A DNA stretch of 9,396 nt, taken from Azoarcus sp. (lineage in GTDB: Bacteria > Pseudomonadota > Gammaproteobacteria > Burkholderiales > Rhodocyclaceae). The notes under the pieces are model-generated. The model did no database searches, was not told where the DNA came from, and saw only the letters and a list, made by a program, of their open reading frames with translations. The position numbers and the translations under genes were made by a program. The DNA lies in contig JAIRWW010000027.1 in NCBI GenBank assembly GCA_031268685.1, forward strand, positions 1 to 9,396, written 5' to 3'. The number at the start of each line of letters is the position of its first letter. The stretch's first letter is position 1. Shown here piece after piece: positions 7,574 through 9,396 of this stretch.

Positions 7574-8749
7574 ATGATGACTGCCATTTCTACGTTTTCC
7601 GGCAATCCCACCCTGGCGCTGGCCGCAGATTTGATTGCCCGGCCTTCGATTACCCCGGAGGACGGCGCTTGCCTCGAATTGCTCGCCGCACGCCTCGCGC
7701 CGCTCGGTTTTCGGCTGGAACGCTTCGATTGCGGCATGGTGCGCAATCTGTGGGCGCGGCGCGGCGACGCAAGCCCCATCGTCTGTTTCGCCGGGCATGT
7801 CGATGTAGTGCCCAGCGGGCCGGAAAGCGCCTGGAGAAGTCCACCCTTCACGCCGGAAATCCGGGACGGCCATCTTTATGGGCGCGGCGCGGCGGACATG
7901 AAAGCATCGCTGGCCGCGTTCATCACCGCTATCGAAGCTTTCGTCGCCTCGCATCCAGATCATGCGGGAAGCATTGCCGTGCTGCTCACTTCCGATGAAG
8001 AAGGCGCCGCCGTCGATGGCACAGCGAAAGTGGTTGAGGCGCTGCGCGAACGCGGCGAACGCCTGGACTATTGCATCGTCGGCGAGCCGACTTCCGGCGC
8101 ACGTTTCGGCGACACCATCAAGAATGGACGGCGCGGTTCGCTGTCGGCGGATTTAAAGGTGCGCGGCCAACAAGGGCACGTCGCCTATCCGCAGCGCGCC
8201 CGCAATCCGATCCACGCACTTGCGCCCGCCTTGGCCGAACTCATCGCCACCGTCTGGGACGAAGGCGACGAATTCTTTCCGCCCACATCCTGCCAGGTTT
8301 CCAACATCCACGCCGGGACGGGCGCCAACAATGTCATCCCCGGCGAATGCGAAGTCCTGTTCAATTTCCGTTTCGCTCCGGTTTCCAGCGCCGACAATCT
8401 CAAGGCCCGCAGCGAAGCAATTTTCCGGCGCCACGGCCTCGATTACGAGATCGACTGGCAGCTTTCGGGCAAACCTTTCCGCACCGGGCATGGCTCCCTG
8501 CTTGCTGCCCTGGCAGCGGCCATACACGCCGCGACCGGCATTGAACCCGAGTTATCGACCGACGGCGGGACTTCGGACGGACGCTTCATCGCGGATATTT
8601 GCGATGAGGTGGCAGAATTCGGACCGATCAATGCCACTATCCACAAAATCGACGAATGCGTTGCCGTCGAATCCCTCGCCGCGCTGGCCGATGTTTACCG
8701 GCGCGTACTGAATCGGCTTCTGGCCGGAGAACACCAATATGAACACTGA
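7574..8749 (+). CDS. dapE: succinyl-diaminopimelate desuccinylase
   Basis: DapE is a zinc enzyme that removes succinate from N-succinyl-LL-2,6-diaminopimelate, giving LL-diaminopimelate for peptidoglycan and lysine. The 391-residue product carries the M20 peptidase-family ligands: His75 and Asp77 in GHVDVVP, bridging Asp108 in RGAADMK, the catalytic Glu142/Glu143 pair in SDEEG, Glu171 in GEPTS, and His357 in [11 protein letters not shown]. The dimerisation lid is between, including [12 protein letters not shown] and [13 protein letters not shown]. The length is slightly above the usual 375 or so because of extra residues at both ends. ATG 7574 and ATG 7577 are adjacent; a GAGG at 7558-7561 is rather far from both, so the start is uncertain by a codon or more. 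The gene begins 14 bases after pilU, and its last 11 bases overlap prmB. Confidence 0.97.
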   Translation: MMTAISTFSGNPTLALAADLIARPSITPEDGACLELLAARLAPLGFRLERFDCGMVRNLWARRGDASPIVCFAGHVDVVPSGPESAWRSPPFTPEIRDGHLYGRGAADMKASLAAFITAIEAFVASHPDHAGSIAVLLTSDEEGAAVDGTAKVVEALRERGERLDYCIVGEPTSGARFGDTIKNGRRGSLSADLKVRGQQGHVAYPQRARNPIHALAPALAELIATVWDEGDEFFPPTSCQVSNIHAGTGANNVIPGECEVLFNFRFAPVSSADNLKARSEAIFRRHGLDYEIDWQLSGKPFRTGHGSLLAALAAAIHAATGIEPELSTDGGTSDGRFIADICDEVAEFGPINATIHKIDECVAVESLAALADVYRRVLNRLLAGEHQYEH

Positions 8750-9396
8750 AAAACATGCACACCGGGAAGGCTGCGATTGCGGCGGCCATGAATGCGAAGC
8801 AGGGCAGGGGGACGAACCGCCTCCCGAACTCATAACCGTGCGCGATTGGCTGCGCTATGCGGTCAGCCGTTTCAACCGCGCCGGTATTTACTGCGGCCAT
8901 GGCGTCGGCAACACCTACGACGAAGCAGTATGGCTGATCCTCGCCACGCTGGCGCTGCCGCTGGAGCGGCTCGAACCCTTTCTCGATGCCTGCCTCCCGG
9001 ACGACGAACGCCAGATCCTGTACAAAAACATCGGCTACCGCGCCGCCGAACGAATTCCTACCGCATATCTGGTCAACGAAGCCTGGCTTGGGGGCTACCG
9101 CTTTTACATCGATGAGCGGGTGATCGTGCCGCGCTCATACTTTGCCGAATTGCTCGAAGATCGCCTCGCCCCCTGGATCGGAGACCCTGACACCATCACC
9201 CATGCGCTGGATATGTGCACCGGCTCTGCCTGCCTTGCGGTAGCGATGGCCGACGCTTTCCCCAATGCCGATATCGTCGCCGTCGATCTCTCGTCCGAGG
9301 CGCTCGTGGTCGCGCAAAGGAATATCGACGACTACGGCCTCGAAGATCGCATCGAACTCCTGCAAGGCGACCTGTTCGATGCCCTCGGCGACGACG
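8739..9396 (+). CDS. prmB: 50S ribosomal protein uL3 glutamine N5-methyltransferase, 3' truncated by the window
   Basis: PrmB methylates a glutamine of ribosomal protein uL3 using S-adenosylmethionine. The first 219 residues are visible. They include [23 protein letters not shown] at about 33-55, the linker [20 protein letters not shown] at 122-141, and the SAM loop [12 protein letters not shown] at 158-169. The catalytic NPPY lies beyond the window. The Y-C-G-H-G segment and VPRS linker separate it from PrmC. The start at ATG 8739 has GGAGA at 8726-8730 and lies inside the end of dapE, so translation is probably coupled. The first 30 residues are unusual: His6, His8, Cys12, Cys14, His17 and Cys19 form a compact Cys/His cluster that E. 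coli PrmB lacks as I recall it. Family assignment is firm; the role of the extension is unknown. Confidence 0.94.
   Translation, partial: MNTEKHAHREGCDCGGHECEAGQGDEPPPELITVRDWLRYAVSRFNRAGIYCGHGVGNTYDEAVWLILATLALPLERLEPFLDACLPDDERQILYKNIGYRAAERIPTAYLVNEAWLGGYRFYIDERVIVPRSYFAELLEDRLAPWIGDPDTITHALDMCTGSACLAVAMADAFPNADIVAVDLSSEALVVAQRNIDDYGLEDRIELLQGDLFDALGDD

Overview
The window is about 9.4 kb of GC-rich bacterial chromosome (the first 250 bases are visibly more AT-rich). The gene set points to a Gram-negative proteobacterium, most likely a betaproteobacterium: succinylase-type lysine/diaminopimelate genes (dapD, dapE), a type IV pilus ATPase of the PilU subgroup, a PrmB ribosomal-protein methyltransferase and a hemA-prfA-prmC cluster. 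I cannot name the genus from sequence alone.

Layout. Bases 1-330 hold the 3' end of an unrecognised + strand gene and a tRNA-Cys(GCA) on the - strand. Bases 327-780 hold the probable tRNA promoter and a decayed fragment of a sensor histidine kinase (the H-box region only, with a frameshift). Bases 779-1885 (-) encode a type II-like L-asparaginase. It is divergent from hemA across 302 bases without a gene.

Two + strand gene clusters follow. The first is hemA-prfA-prmC, joined by two 4-base ATGA overlaps: glutamyl-tRNA reductase (first step of C5 haem synthesis), release factor 1 and the enzyme that methylates the GGQ glutamine of that release factor. After a 169-base gap with a TATAAT box and a small hairpin comes dapD-pilU-dapE-prmB, spaced by 33 and 14 bases and then an 11-base overlap. 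It encodes two steps of the succinylase branch of meso-diaminopimelate/lysine synthesis, a type IV pilus retraction ATPase and, cut by the window edge, the uL3 glutamine methyltransferase.

Overall this is mostly core housekeeping sequence. I see no phage, CRISPR array, transposase, toxin-antitoxin or defence system, and nothing that amounts to an undescribed system. The points worth a second look are modest: the histidine kinase remnant beside the asparaginase, the lack of an export signal on that asparaginase, a Cys/His-rich N-terminal extension on PrmB, pilU lying between dapD and dapE, and a possible island edge at the tRNA.
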